The notes below the pieces were generated by a model. The model ran no database searches, was not told where the DNA came from, and saw only the letters and a list, made by a program, of their open reading frames with translations. Positions 27,677-36,701 of a stretch of DNA of 64,000 bases are shown here, piece after piece. Position 1 is the stretch's first letter. Each line of letters opens with the position of its first letter. The translations under genes were made by a program, and so were the position numbers. The stretch lies in NCBI GenBank assembly GCA_041821265.1, contig JBGUEQ010000017.1:16835-80834 (forward strand), read 5' to 3'. This DNA is from Lachnotalea sp041821265 (lineage in GTDB: Bacteria > Bacillota > Clostridia > Lachnospirales > Lachnospiraceae).

Positions 27677-28534
27677 ATGAATAAGAAAAAGATATATTCC
27701 ATGTGGTTTTTAGTTCCGTCCATTATGATATTTGGGATTTTCTTTTTAATTCCATTGATAACATCACTTTTTTATAGTATGACTGTCTGGAACTTTAAGA
27801 GTTTTACATTTGTTGGATTAGATAATTTCAAGATGTTTTTCTCAGAAAGATCGCTAAGTGGAAGCATCAAAAATACATTGGTATATGCATTGATGACAAG
27901 TGGTTTAAAAGTTATTTTAGCATTTTTTATCGCGATTTTTTTGACAAGCAAGATTCGTACAAAAAACTATTTACGTGCAATTGTATTCTTTCCTAATTTG
28001 GTTAGTACTATTGCAGTTGGTATTACATTCGCAGCATTTATGCACCCAACAAAAGGTCTTTTTAATGTTTTATTAACAGCAGTCGGACTTACGGGAGTAG
28101 ATTGGCTAGGAAATACCAATATTGCACTATTTAGTGTAATATTTACAGATATATGGAAGGGCGTTGGGGTTGCTACCGTTATTTACATTGCTGGAATACA
28201 GTCCATTGATAAGACCTATTATGAAGCAGCTTCCATTGATGGGGCAAATGGTTGGCAACAACTTAAAAATATAACGATGGCACTTGTAAAACCAGCAATG
28301 AACTCTGTTATTATACTGTCTTTAATTGGTGGACTTCGTACATTTGATTTGATATGGGCAATGACAGGAGGCGGACCTGGGTTTGCTACAGATGTATTAT
28401 CTTCCGTTGTTTACAAACAATATGCAGCAGGTTATTATGGGCTTTCTACAGCAGGTAATGTAATTATGTTCATATTAATTGCAGTTATTGCTTATCCACT
28501 ACAGAGATTCTTATTAAGCAGGGAGGAAGAATAA
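27677..28534 (+). CDS. Sugar ABC transporter permease, MalF-type
   Basis: 285 residues, six membrane spans, with the EAA loop YYEAASIDGANGWQQLKNI. The N-terminus MNKKKIYSMWFLVPSIMIFGIFFLIP is typical of UgpA/YesP-type permeases. One base separates its stop from the next permease. Partner of the downstream MalG-type subunit and upstream binding lipoprotein. Confidence 0.93.
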   Translation: MNKKKIYSMWFLVPSIMIFGIFFLIPLITSLFYSMTVWNFKSFTFVGLDNFKMFFSERSLSGSIKNTLVYALMTSGLKVILAFFIAIFLTSKIRTKNYLRAIVFFPNLVSTIAVGITFAAFMHPTKGLFNVLLTAVGLTGVDWLGNTNIALFSVIFTDIWKGVGVATVIYIAGIQSIDKTYYEAASIDGANGWQQLKNITMALVKPAMNSVIILSLIGGLRTFDLIWAMTGGGPGFATDVLSSVVYKQYAAGYYGLSTAGNVIMFILIAVIAYPLQRFLLSREEE

Positions 28535-28535
28535 G

Positions 28536-29366
28536 ATGAAGAAAAAAAATAGATTACAGATCTTAGGGGATATTATAGGTGTAGTTGGAACATTTGTTAT
28601 ATTTATTATACCGTTTCTTTTTATGTTAGTTAATTCGTTAAAAGAACGAAGAGAGTCAAATTTATTAAGCATTTCTTTACCAGCTATATTTCAATGGGAT
28701 AATTATAAACAAGTCTTGACAGCGAACAATGGCATTGTTTTAACCGCATTTAAAAATAGTTTAATTATTACATTTGGTTCAGTATTTGTACTTATTATAA
28801 CTTGTGCGATGTCGGGATATATACTGCAAAGAAGAAAAGGAAAAGAAATAAGTATTGTAAATGCAGTGGTAATGGCAGGACTTATGGTTCCACCTGCTAT
28901 TTTGCCAACCATTTCTATTATGCAAAGTTTGCATGTATATAAAAGTTTATTTGGGATGATAATGGTTGAAGTTGCCTTGCAGACACCATTTACAATTATG
29001 TTATATCGTGGATTTATGAGTACGATACCAATTGAACTTGAAGAGGCGGGTTATATTGATGGGTGTAAGCGTTTACAGATGTTTACGAAAGTTGTGTTTC
29101 CATTATTAAAGCCTGTAACTGCAACGGTTATAATTTTAAATGCGGTAACTATTTTTAATGATTTTACGAATCCATTATATTTCTTGCCAGGCAGTAAAAA
29201 TGTTACAGTTCAATTAACATTATATAATTTTATGGGACAGTATTCGAGTTCATATAACTTGCTTTTTGCCGATGTAATTGTTATAACTATACCTATGTTA
29301 ATATTATTTATATTATTTAATAAAAGAATTGTGGATGGTATGACAGCAGGCGCAGTAAAAGGATAA
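28536..29366 (+). CDS. Sugar ABC transporter permease, MalG-type
   Basis: 276 residues, six membrane spans, EAA loop ELEEAGYIDGCKRLQMF and standard ending VDGMTAGAVKG. Forms the translocation channel with the MalF-type protein. Followed after 24 bases by the YesM-type kinase, so the importer and its regulators share an operon. Confidence 0.93.
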   Translation: MKKKNRLQILGDIIGVVGTFVIFIIPFLFMLVNSLKERRESNLLSISLPAIFQWDNYKQVLTANNGIVLTAFKNSLIITFGSVFVLIITCAMSGYILQRRKGKEISIVNAVVMAGLMVPPAILPTISIMQSLHVYKSLFGMIMVEVALQTPFTIMLYRGFMSTIPIELEEAGYIDGCKRLQMFTKVVFPLLKPVTATVIILNAVTIFNDFTNPLYFLPGSKNVTVQLTLYNFMGQYSSSYNLLFADVIVITIPMLILFILFNKRIVDGMTAGAVKG

Positions 29367-29390
29367 GGTGAAAGTAATAGGAGGAGAACG

Positions 29391-31175
29391 ATGCGATTTC
29401 AAACTAAGATGGTAGTTATGTATGCTATATTTATGCTTGGGGTTGCATTTGTCCTCGGAGTGATATACCATGAATATAGTTTAAGGCAGTATGTGAAAAT
29501 AGAAGAAAAGAATCTTGAAATAACGGCAGAACAACTGATTACACAATTTGATGAAATATTAAAACCAATGGAGCTTGCAACAAACTATATATTATCAGAT
29601 CCTAGTATATTATCTGGTATTCGAATGCTATCCAAAACAGAAGAGGGATATAGTGACAATCCATATATTATAGATGAAAAAACTAATATTCGTAAAAGGA
29701 TAAATACGGATTATTTAACAAATAATTTTTATAGAACAATTATATTTAATCAATCAGGAAGTGTGATTAGTAATTCTAATTATTTGGCGAAAAAAGTAAG
29801 ATCTTTTGTAGACTTTATTAACATGCCTTGGATTGGTGAAGCTGATCAAAGTAAAGGAATACCGATTCTTGTAAATGCGCATGAAGACACCTGGGGTTTA
29901 GAACATAATCCGCAGGTATTTTCGTTATTAAAAGCGTTACAAGGAGAAAATATGGGATATATTGAAATTCAAAAAAAAGTCGAAAGTCTGGAAGATGAAT
30001 TACAAGTTCCCAAAGATGGTTTGGAATATATGATATTCTTAAATGGAACACAATTACTTTATTCGAGTTTGAATACCGAACACATGGATGAGTATATGAA
30101 AATAGTTCAAGAAGAGGGTAGTTTTGTTAAAATATTTAATGTAAATGTAATTGATAAACAGCAGGTTATAGCCAAGAAAGAATCAAAATCATATGCTTTT
30201 AGCATTCTGGTGATAGAAAATACAGATAATTTGGTTAATGAAAGTGCGTATTTGACACCTATGACTTTTCTAGTGGCATTTATCTTCTTTGCAATCTCTA
30301 TGGTATTTGTTATGCTCTTATCTATATATTTAACAAAGCCTATTCGTCAATTACGTACAGTTATGGAAAATACAAAACTTGAAAATATTGGAAATGAAAT
30401 AATGATGGATAATCCAAATAATGAAATCGAGGCGTTGAATTTTTCATATCAAAAGGTGTTAGGACGTTTGAAGGAATCGATGGTAAAAGAAAAACGAATG
30501 TCATTTTTACATCTACAAGCCCAGTTTGATTCTTTGCAATCACAGGTAAATCCACATTTCTTATATAATGTGTTAAATATAATCTCAGCAAGGGGCATGA
30601 GTAATGAAGATGAGAAAATATGTGAAATGTGTGGAAGCTTAGCAAATATGCTTCGATACTCTACAAATACAAAAATACGATATGCTAGAATTGAAGAAGA
30701 ATTAGAGTATTTGGATCAGTATTTTTATTTGTTAAAGGCAAGGTACGAGCATAAAATTGAATTTAAGGTTGATGTAGATGAATGTATAAGAATGCAAATC
30801 ATTCCAAAGATTATACTACAACAGATTGTAGAAAACTCAATTAATCATGGATTCGAGAATAGTACGAATCAAATGCAGGTTACAATAACGGGGTGGAAGG
30901 AAGAAGATCGTTGGTATATTAAAGTACATGATAATGGTCAGGGCTTTGATGATAAGGCACTTGCAGATTTGATGAAAAACCTGGAAAAAACAAAAAGGCG
31001 TTTGCTCAAAGAGCGTGACAATATGGAACTAGAAATTGGTGGAATGGGGTTGATAAATACTTATGCCCGATTATTATTGCTTTATAATGATGAATTGACT
31101 TTTGAATTTAAGAATGTGAAGGATGGTGTAGATATAATTATAGGAGCTAATATACGGAGAAAACTATCTGAATAG
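29391..31175 (+). CDS. Sensor histidine kinase, YesM-type
   Basis: 594 residues: membrane span near residues 8-27, extracellular sensor to about 285, second span to about 312, HAMP segment, then the His_kinase domain with phospho-acceptor His389 in SQVNPHFLYN and an ATPase domain (IVENSINHG, DNGQGF, GMGLINTYARL). It should sense extracellular sugar or the loaded binding protein and phosphorylate the adjacent YesN-type regulator. Confidence 0.93.
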   Translation: MRFQTKMVVMYAIFMLGVAFVLGVIYHEYSLRQYVKIEEKNLEITAEQLITQFDEILKPMELATNYILSDPSILSGIRMLSKTEEGYSDNPYIIDEKTNIRKRINTDYLTNNFYRTIIFNQSGSVISNSNYLAKKVRSFVDFINMPWIGEADQSKGIPILVNAHEDTWGLEHNPQVFSLLKALQGENMGYIEIQKKVESLEDELQVPKDGLEYMIFLNGTQLLYSSLNTEHMDEYMKIVQEEGSFVKIFNVNVIDKQQVIAKKESKSYAFSILVIENTDNLVNESAYLTPMTFLVAFIFFAISMVFVMLLSIYLTKPIRQLRTVMENTKLENIGNEIMMDNPNNEIEALNFSYQKVLGRLKESMVKEKRMSFLHLQAQFDSLQSQVNPHFLYNVLNIISARGMSNEDEKICEMCGSLANMLRYSTNTKIRYARIEEELEYLDQYFYLLKARYEHKIEFKVDVDECIRMQIIPKIILQQIVENSINHGFENSTNQMQVTITGWKEEDRWYIKVHDNGQGFDDKALADLMKNLEKTKRRLLKERDNMELEIGGMGLINTYARLLLLYNDELTFEFKNVKDGVDIIIGANIRRKLSE

Positions 31176-31184
31176 GAGTGGAAA

Positions 31185-32669
31185 ATGTATAAAGTTATTG
31201 CAGTAGATGATGAACCAGGTGCACTTACTCATATATGTACAATAATTGAAAAAAAATGCCCTGCTTATAATGTAATAGGTACAGCTGAAAATGGCAAGGA
31301 GGCATTGGAACTAGTACGTGAGTTACAACCAGATTTGGTGATTTGTGATGTGAAAATGCCTTTGATGAATGGGATAACATTAGTATCTTTGATAAAGAAG
31401 GAGTTTCCTAATATTTTCACGATTATTATAAGCGGATACCAAGATTTTGAATTTGCCAAGGGAGCAATACAATCAGGAGTATGTGATTATATACTAAAGC
31501 CGGTCATACCTTCAAATATTCAGAAGGTTTTAGCGGAACTAGAGGTTAAGTTAAGACAGCAATATTATCAGGAACGAAATGCAATTATTCATATGTTGTG
31601 TAAGGGAAGAAGTTATGATAATAATAGGATAAATCAATATTTTTCATACAGTCGTTATTATTGTGCCATTATTCGTAAGAATGGATTGCCAAGACGATTT
31701 TCAAAAAGTAGTAATATGGAGATATATTCAGACATACATGAAATCATGACGATATATGGACGTGATGAAATGGAAGCACTTTATATTATTCCACAAGAAT
31801 TGCTTTTTGAAAAAACATTTGAGGAATATATTACACGGGTTAAAGAGGAAGGCAGGTTAGAAAATCAATATATAACAATGGTTTTTGGCAAACATAGTTT
31901 TCCAGTTACACAGTTGCAGCAAAAGGTAAAAGATTTATATAGGGTGTTGGATACAGTAAGTGTGGTAGGATTAGATCAAGTATTAAATCTTGATGAGGAA
32001 GCGATTGAAAAAGAAATTGAATTTGACCATAATTCAATTAATAGAGTATTGAGTAATCTGGAATATGTATTACAAGAGCAGAATTATGATAAACTCAAAA
32101 AAGAATTAAAACGTCTGTATCAGAACTGGAAAGCGGAAAAAAAGCCACAATTATGGATGGAACATATGTCACGACAGATTATTTATATCATGAATAGAAA
32201 TAATAAGGAATATTCACCTCTTATTGAGTGTGAATATATGATAGAAGATGCATTTTTCTATGCTACGTCGGTGGATGAATTAATGGAGAATTTGCTTGAT
32301 ATCATGTTTAAGTATATGAAGGAGACAAAATCTTGTGGAAAAGTGGATTCACCAGAATTCTTTGATTTAATTAAAAAACATATAGACAAGAACTTGGATC
32401 AAAATTTGACATTGCAGAGCATTTGCAAGACATTTTCAGTATCACAGACGTATATGAGTAAGCTTTTTCGAAAGTATGAGAATCAGTCATTTAACCGTTA
32501 CTTAACAATGGCGCGTATGCTGCGTGCAACACAATTAATGCAAGAAGATCACGAGATTTTTATTAAAGATGTTGCGGCGATGGTTGGATTTAAAGATCAG
32601 TTTTACTTTAGTCGAATCTTTCGCTCCTATATGGGAAAATGTCCTTCAGACTATTTAGTAGAGTTATAA
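31185..32669 (+). CDS. Response regulator, YesN-type (REC plus AraC helix-turn-helix)
   Basis: 494 residues. N-terminal receiver with phospho-acceptor Asp55 (VICDVKMP), a middle linker, and a C-terminal AraC double helix-turn-helix (QSICKTFSVSQTYMSKLFRK, VAAMVGFKDQFYFSRIF). Starts nine bases after yesM-type stop. Likely activates the GH78/transport operon. Confidence 0.94.
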   Translation: MYKVIAVDDEPGALTHICTIIEKKCPAYNVIGTAENGKEALELVRELQPDLVICDVKMPLMNGITLVSLIKKEFPNIFTIIISGYQDFEFAKGAIQSGVCDYILKPVIPSNIQKVLAELEVKLRQQYYQERNAIIHMLCKGRSYDNNRINQYFSYSRYYCAIIRKNGLPRRFSKSSNMEIYSDIHEIMTIYGRDEMEALYIIPQELLFEKTFEEYITRVKEEGRLENQYITMVFGKHSFPVTQLQQKVKDLYRVLDTVSVVGLDQVLNLDEEAIEKEIEFDHNSINRVLSNLEYVLQEQNYDKLKKELKRLYQNWKAEKKPQLWMEHMSRQIIYIMNRNNKEYSPLIECEYMIEDAFFYATSVDELMENLLDIMFKYMKETKSCGKVDSPEFFDLIKKHIDKNLDQNLTLQSICKTFSVSQTYMSKLFRKYENQSFNRYLTMARMLRATQLMQEDHEIFIKDVAAMVGFKDQFYFSRIFRSYMGKCPSDYLVEL

Positions 32670-32798
32670 TTGCTCTAGTCAGGAACACATTTGTAACGGC
32701 TTACTAAAAAATTTTAATAAGATGAATGATATAGAGACGAAAGTAAAAATAATGAATGATAATCTTGACCCTTTAAATAGTTAGCGTTAGAATATGAA

Positions 32799-32841
32799 AA
32801 GTGGCACAGTATCTTACAAATGGGATACTGTGCCACTTTTT
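32799..32841 (+). terminator. Terminator of the rhamnoside operon
   Basis: Perfect long stem with arms ending AAGTGGCACAGTATC and GATACTGTGCCACTT, followed by TTTTAGG. Confidence 0.85.
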
Positions 32842-32923
32842 AGGTAGCTTAAATTTAAGTATGGTCCAAAAATCTAATTACATTTATATATATTTATAAA
32901 TGTAATGAAATATAATAAAGTAA

Positions 32924-32975
32924 TTGACAAATATTGTTTAAAATACTATACTGTGTATTGAAGAGATGCACAGTA
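32924..32975 (+). promoter_or_regulatory. Promoter and operator of the first YtrA-type gntR gene
   Basis: TTGACA (32924-32929), 17-base spacer, TATACT (32947-32952). Overlapping the -10 is an inverted repeat TACTGTG (32949-32955)-N13-CACAGTA (32969-32975), related to the operator of the paralogous gene at 45329. Autorepression is inferred. Confidence 0.65.
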
Positions 32976-33014
32976 ATGCACACACAAGCACACAGACACA
33001 GTTGGAGGTTTCAA

Positions 33015-33395
33015 TTGAATATAATAATTTCAAACAGCAGTGAGATACCAATTTATCAACAGCTTAAGAATCAGATAAAAGAAGCTATCTTGACAAGAGA
33101 GATTAAGGATGGTGAGTTATTGCCATCAATAAGAAATTTGGCAAATGAGACAAGAGTAAGTGTATTAACGACAAGGAGAGCTTATGATGAACTAGAAGGG
33201 GAAGGATTTATTAAAACAGTACATGGTAAGGGGACATTTGCAATGTCTAATAACCTAGAACTGCTAAAGGAAGCCAGACTAAAACAGGTAGAAGAAAAGC
33301 TTATAGAGGCTTTTGAGATAGGAAAAGCCATCGGTGTATCAAGTGAAGACATGAAGGCAATGATGGATATTTTATTTGAAGATAATGGGCGATAA
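33015..33395 (+). CDS. GntR-family regulator, YtrA subfamily (first copy)
   Basis: 126 residues from TTG 33015, which has GGAGG six bases before and aligns with the paralogue at 45329. Winged helix (IPIYQQLKNQIKEAIL, LPSIRNLANETRVSVLTTRRAY, EGEGFIKTVHGKGTF) with a short dimerisation tail and no effector domain, as in YtrA. Such regulators repress adjacent ABC exporter genes, here at 33654-35808. The longer frame from 32934 runs over the promoter and is not used. Confidence 0.87.
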   Translation: MNIIISNSSEIPIYQQLKNQIKEAILTREIKDGELLPSIRNLANETRVSVLTTRRAYDELEGEGFIKTVHGKGTFAMSNNLELLKEARLKQVEEKLIEAFEIGKAIGVSSEDMKAMMDILFEDNGR

Positions 33396-33653
33396 GTAAA
33401 AATATCTGTAACTATTTAGTTCCTTCATAGTTAACACTATGAGATACACATAAAATGCATAAAAATTACCTATACACATATGATTCTATTTGCTTGCAAT
33501 GATGAAAACATAGAGATAGTGCTAAAAATTATTATTCAACTTGACACAACAAAATTTATTATTTCTACTTCGAGGTTATTGGTACGGAATAGTAAATAAC
33601 TTTTATAACTAGGATTATGTGTGTGTGAAACAGTATAAATGGAGGAATGTATT

Positions 33654-34511
33654 ATGAATTATGTATTAGAAATTAACGGATTGGAAAAGTCATATGTAAA
33701 AGGAAATAAAATACTAAAGGGAGTTGATATTAAGATAGAAGAAGGTTTGGTAACTGGGTTTATAGGCATAAATGGAGCTGGAAAGACCACTACAATAAAA
33801 TTAATACTGGGACTTATAACACCACAAGCTGGTGAAATCAAGTTGTTTGGAAAGCCGTTAATTGGAAATGAGAAAGAAATTAAGAACCGAATAGGGATTG
33901 TGTTTGATAATGGATATCTCTATGAAGATTTAAAATTATCTGACATGAAGCAGATATTTGCAGGAGCATATACTAAGTGGGATGAGGCTTCTTATAAGCA
34001 ATATATTAGCAAATTCAAGTTAAATGAAAAACAAAAAGTAAAAGAACTTTCAAAAGGAATGAAAATGAAATTTTCACTAGCATTAGCACTTTCCCATCAT
34101 GCAGATTTGCTTATTATGGATGAACCAACCTCGGGACTCGACCCTAAGGTAAGAATGGAATTTTTAGAAATTATTCGAAAATTTATAAGTGAAGAGGGAA
34201 AAACAGTATTTTTTTCTACACATATTACAACAGATTTAGATAAGATAGCGGATCAAATTATTATGCTAAATGAAGGTGAAGTAGTGATTGATAAAGACAA
34301 AGATACTTTACTAGAAGAGCATGTTTTGGTAAAAGGTGATAAGTCAATGCTAACACAAGAAAATAGAAAATTGTTTGTATCACTTGATGAAAGAGGATTT
34401 TCATTTGAAGGACTTTCCAATCATAGTAACAAAGTGAAACGTGAAATGAACAAAGCAGTATATGAAAGACCAACGATAGAAGATATCATGGTAGCATATA
34501 TGGGAAGGTAG
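33654..34511 (+). CDS. ABC transporter ATP-binding protein (first GntR module)
   Basis: 285 residues from ATG 33654 (GGAGGA upstream). Walker A GINGAGKTTT, signature variant LSKGMKMKFSLALAL, Walker B LLIMDEPTSGLD, and H-loop FFSTH. Pairs with two ABC-2 permeases downstream. Modules of this kind export antibiotics, bacteriocins or lipids; the substrate is unknown. 258 bases separate it from the gntR gene, which contain a GTAACTAT motif and no clear gene. Confidence 0.92.
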   Translation: MNYVLEINGLEKSYVKGNKILKGVDIKIEEGLVTGFIGINGAGKTTTIKLILGLITPQAGEIKLFGKPLIGNEKEIKNRIGIVFDNGYLYEDLKLSDMKQIFAGAYTKWDEASYKQYISKFKLNEKQKVKELSKGMKMKFSLALALSHHADLLIMDEPTSGLDPKVRMEFLEIIRKFISEEGKTVFFSTHITTDLDKIADQIIMLNEGEVVIDKDKDTLLEEHVLVKGDKSMLTQENRKLFVSLDERGFSFEGLSNHSNKVKREMNKAVYERPTIEDIMVAYMGR

Positions 34512-34518
34512 GGAGCGC

Positions 34519-35160
34519 ATGTATTGGTCATTAGTAAAGAAAGATTTTGAAATTGCATTTTGTGAAAATATAGGAATTATAGTAGTACAGATGTTATTTA
34601 TTTTAATCATAATTTCCGTTAATATGGGAGTGATGGGATATGGAGTAATGGCAACCGCATTTGGCTGGCAATTACTAATGGGTGTCAGCGTAAAAGAAAA
34701 AAAAAATAACTCTCTTGCATTACTAATTACTATGCCGTATGAAAAAGGAAAAATAATTACAACTAGATATATTTCTGCCATGTTTGGCGTCGTAGGAGCA
34801 ACTGTGATATATGAAGGACTTGCATTTATAACAAATATGATTAACATTAATGTACTAAAGATGTTAACACCAGAAATATTACTTACCACAGTGTGTGCAT
34901 ATGCATTGTTTATCGGTATAACACTTCCACTCTATTTTAAATTTGATGATACAGTAGTAAGAGGAGTTTCATTGTTTTTAATAATGGGAGTGAATATAGT
35001 TGGATTTTTATTATGGGATCATACAAATATAATATCTATAATAAGTGAAATGTCGTTTATTACAAATAATTACAAGGTAATTCTTATTTTAGTTACTATA
35101 GTAAGCCTGGTTATTTCGAGAAAGATAACATTAATATTATTTGAAAAAATGGAATTCTAG
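34519..35160 (+). CDS. ABC-2 type permease subunit
   Basis: 213 residues with six hydrophobic segments; begins MYWSLVKKDFEIAF, as in ABC-2 membrane subunits of YtrC/YtrD-like systems. Starts eight bases after the ATPase gene. Resembles the next gene in size and layout and likely dimerises with it. Confidence 0.82.
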   Translation: MYWSLVKKDFEIAFCENIGIIVVQMLFILIIISVNMGVMGYGVMATAFGWQLLMGVSVKEKKNNSLALLITMPYEKGKIITTRYISAMFGVVGATVIYEGLAFITNMININVLKMLTPEILLTTVCAYALFIGITLPLYFKFDDTVVRGVSLFLIMGVNIVGFLLWDHTNIISIISEMSFITNNYKVILILVTIVSLVISRKITLILFEKMEF

Positions 35161-35169
35161 GAGGATTTT

Positions 35170-35808
35170 ATGAAGTATAATCTCGTTAAAAAAGATGCGC
35201 TTTTAAGTAAACGAAAAGTAATTTTTTATACAGTATTTTTGCTAGTCGTATTACTACTTGTTAAGTTAACAATTCATCATGCATTAATAGAAAATATTTT
35301 GGTGGCAGCGATAGGGGGGCTTTTCTCTTATTTTATAACGGTTATTTTATTTGAAGCGGAAGGAAAATATAAAGCAGAAGTCACTGTTGCAATATTACCC
35401 TATACAAGAAAGGAAATTGTTTTATCAAAATATAGTTGCGTTATTTTAGGGAGTCTTATATTTTATATTTTATGCTTTGTTGAGATGGGGATTTTAACTT
35501 TGTTTAAAATAGGAACTTTTTCAGGTGGTGGTATTGCATATGGTATTGCTGTTAGTTTTATCATTCATGCAGGTATGATTCCGTTTTTTATGAAATTTGA
35601 TTATATTAAAGCAGCAAATGTGATGATGCTTGGAATAATGGTGTGGAGTGTTTTATTTGTATTATTTGCAAAAAAAATAGTTGGATTTATGGATATAGTA
35701 AATGGTTTACAGTCACTCAATATACAAATTGTATTGATCGTTTCAATTATAATTTTGCTAGTATCCTATTTGATGTCAGTTGCAATATATGAGAAAAAAG
35801 AATTATAA
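35170..35808 (+). CDS. ABC-2 type permease subunit
   Basis: 212 residues with six hydrophobic segments; starts MKYNLVKKDALLSKRK, and has the AILPYTRKEIVLSKY loop common to these exporters. AGGAGG precedes the ATG. Last gene of the first GntR/ABC module. Confidence 0.82.
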   Translation: MKYNLVKKDALLSKRKVIFYTVFLLVVLLLVKLTIHHALIENILVAAIGGLFSYFITVILFEAEGKYKAEVTVAILPYTRKEIVLSKYSCVILGSLIFYILCFVEMGILTLFKIGTFSGGGIAYGIAVSFIIHAGMIPFFMKFDYIKAANVMMLGIMVWSVLFVLFAKKIVGFMDIVNGLQSLNIQIVLIVSIIILLVSYLMSVAIYEKKEL

Positions 35809-35820
35809 CTTTGGTTATGA

Positions 35821-35866
35821 AAAGCGGGACTAGAACCTTAAGTAGGTAACTAGTCTCGTTTTTAAA
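35821..35866 (+). terminator. Terminator of first GntR/ABC module
   Basis: Imperfect stem AAAAGCGGGACTAG/CTAGTCTCGTTTTT with a 16-base loop and a T-run. Confidence 0.7.
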
Positions 35867-35965
35867 TTTATAATTTAACACCAACTGATTGTTTGCATAA
35901 CTGCTGTATTTAGCAGGGCTATGACTAGAAACAACATTATATATATTCATTAAAAATAAAAATAT

Positions 35966-36478
35966 TTATTTGATTAAGTAACCATGTAAATCCAGTTGTT
36001 TTCCTACATCATCAAGAATAGCTTCATTGTCAGCTTCTACAGTATGTGAGTGGATGTCTCCACAAAGTGTCTTTAAGGGTATAGCATTGGAGGTCTCAAC
36101 TTTTTGAACAAAACTATCTACGTCACGCCTGGAAGATATATTAAGATCTGCTGTAATACTGCCATATACCTCATGATGTACAATGACATTTCGAACCAAT
36201 CCACCGCAGTCTACGATGCAATAGAGTTCGTCACGAATTTGTTCTGTAGTATGAGAAACCATAAATACACGAGAAGTATTTCCAGAGGTGTCGGGGTAGA
36301 GTAAGTAGCCCCTATTGGTCGATAAGATGGTGCAATTAGATGCTTTTAGTACAGCAATATCTTGTACAATTATCTGTCTACTTACACCTAACTGTTTTGA
36401 AAGCGCTTCACCAGAAATGGGGGAATGTGATTGCTTTAATGTATTTAAAATTTGTGCTCTGCGTTTCTCAACGTCCAT
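35966..36478 (-). CDS. niaR: NiaR-type repressor of NAD biosynthesis
   Basis: 170 residues: N-terminal HTH_11 (RAQILNTLKQSHSPISGEAL, SRQIIVQDIAVLKA) and a C-terminal 3H domain with the metal/niacin-binding His in VHHEVYGSITADL and GDIHSHTVEA. NiaR represses nicotinate uptake and NAD genes when nicotinic acid is plentiful. No target gene is adjacent. Minus strand, start flanked by GAGGAG. Confidence 0.9.
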   Translation of the reverse strand: MDVEKRRAQILNTLKQSHSPISGEALSKQLGVSRQIIVQDIAVLKASNCTILSTNRGYLLYPDTSGNTSRVFMVSHTTEQIRDELYCIVDCGGLVRNVIVHHEVYGSITADLNISSRRDVDSFVQKVETSNAIPLKTLCGDIHSHTVEADNEAILDDVGKQLDLHGYLIK

Positions 36479-36701
36479 GGATAAGCTCCTCTCATTAATA
36501 ATAATTAATAAAAGTATATCTTACATTTTTAAATTTGTATATAGATTAGCAGGAAAATAATGTGCTTTGATTTTTACATGAATTAGGGTAAAATAAGTAT
36601 ATAAATTAAAAATCATCGAAATGGATCGATTACTAATTGTGAAATCCATTGTCTGATATCGATTATATCTGATTTAAATCACATAACTAATGGAGGCGTA
36701 C

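Noticed and set aside
33396..33653. Second promoter between gntR and its ABC genes
   Set aside because: TTGACA at 33541 has no acceptable -10 at 16-18 bases; the gap may just be leader sequence.
34401..34889. Minus-strand frame of 162 residues across the ABC ATPase/permease junction
   Set aside because: Crosses two well-supported plus-strand genes and has no family features.
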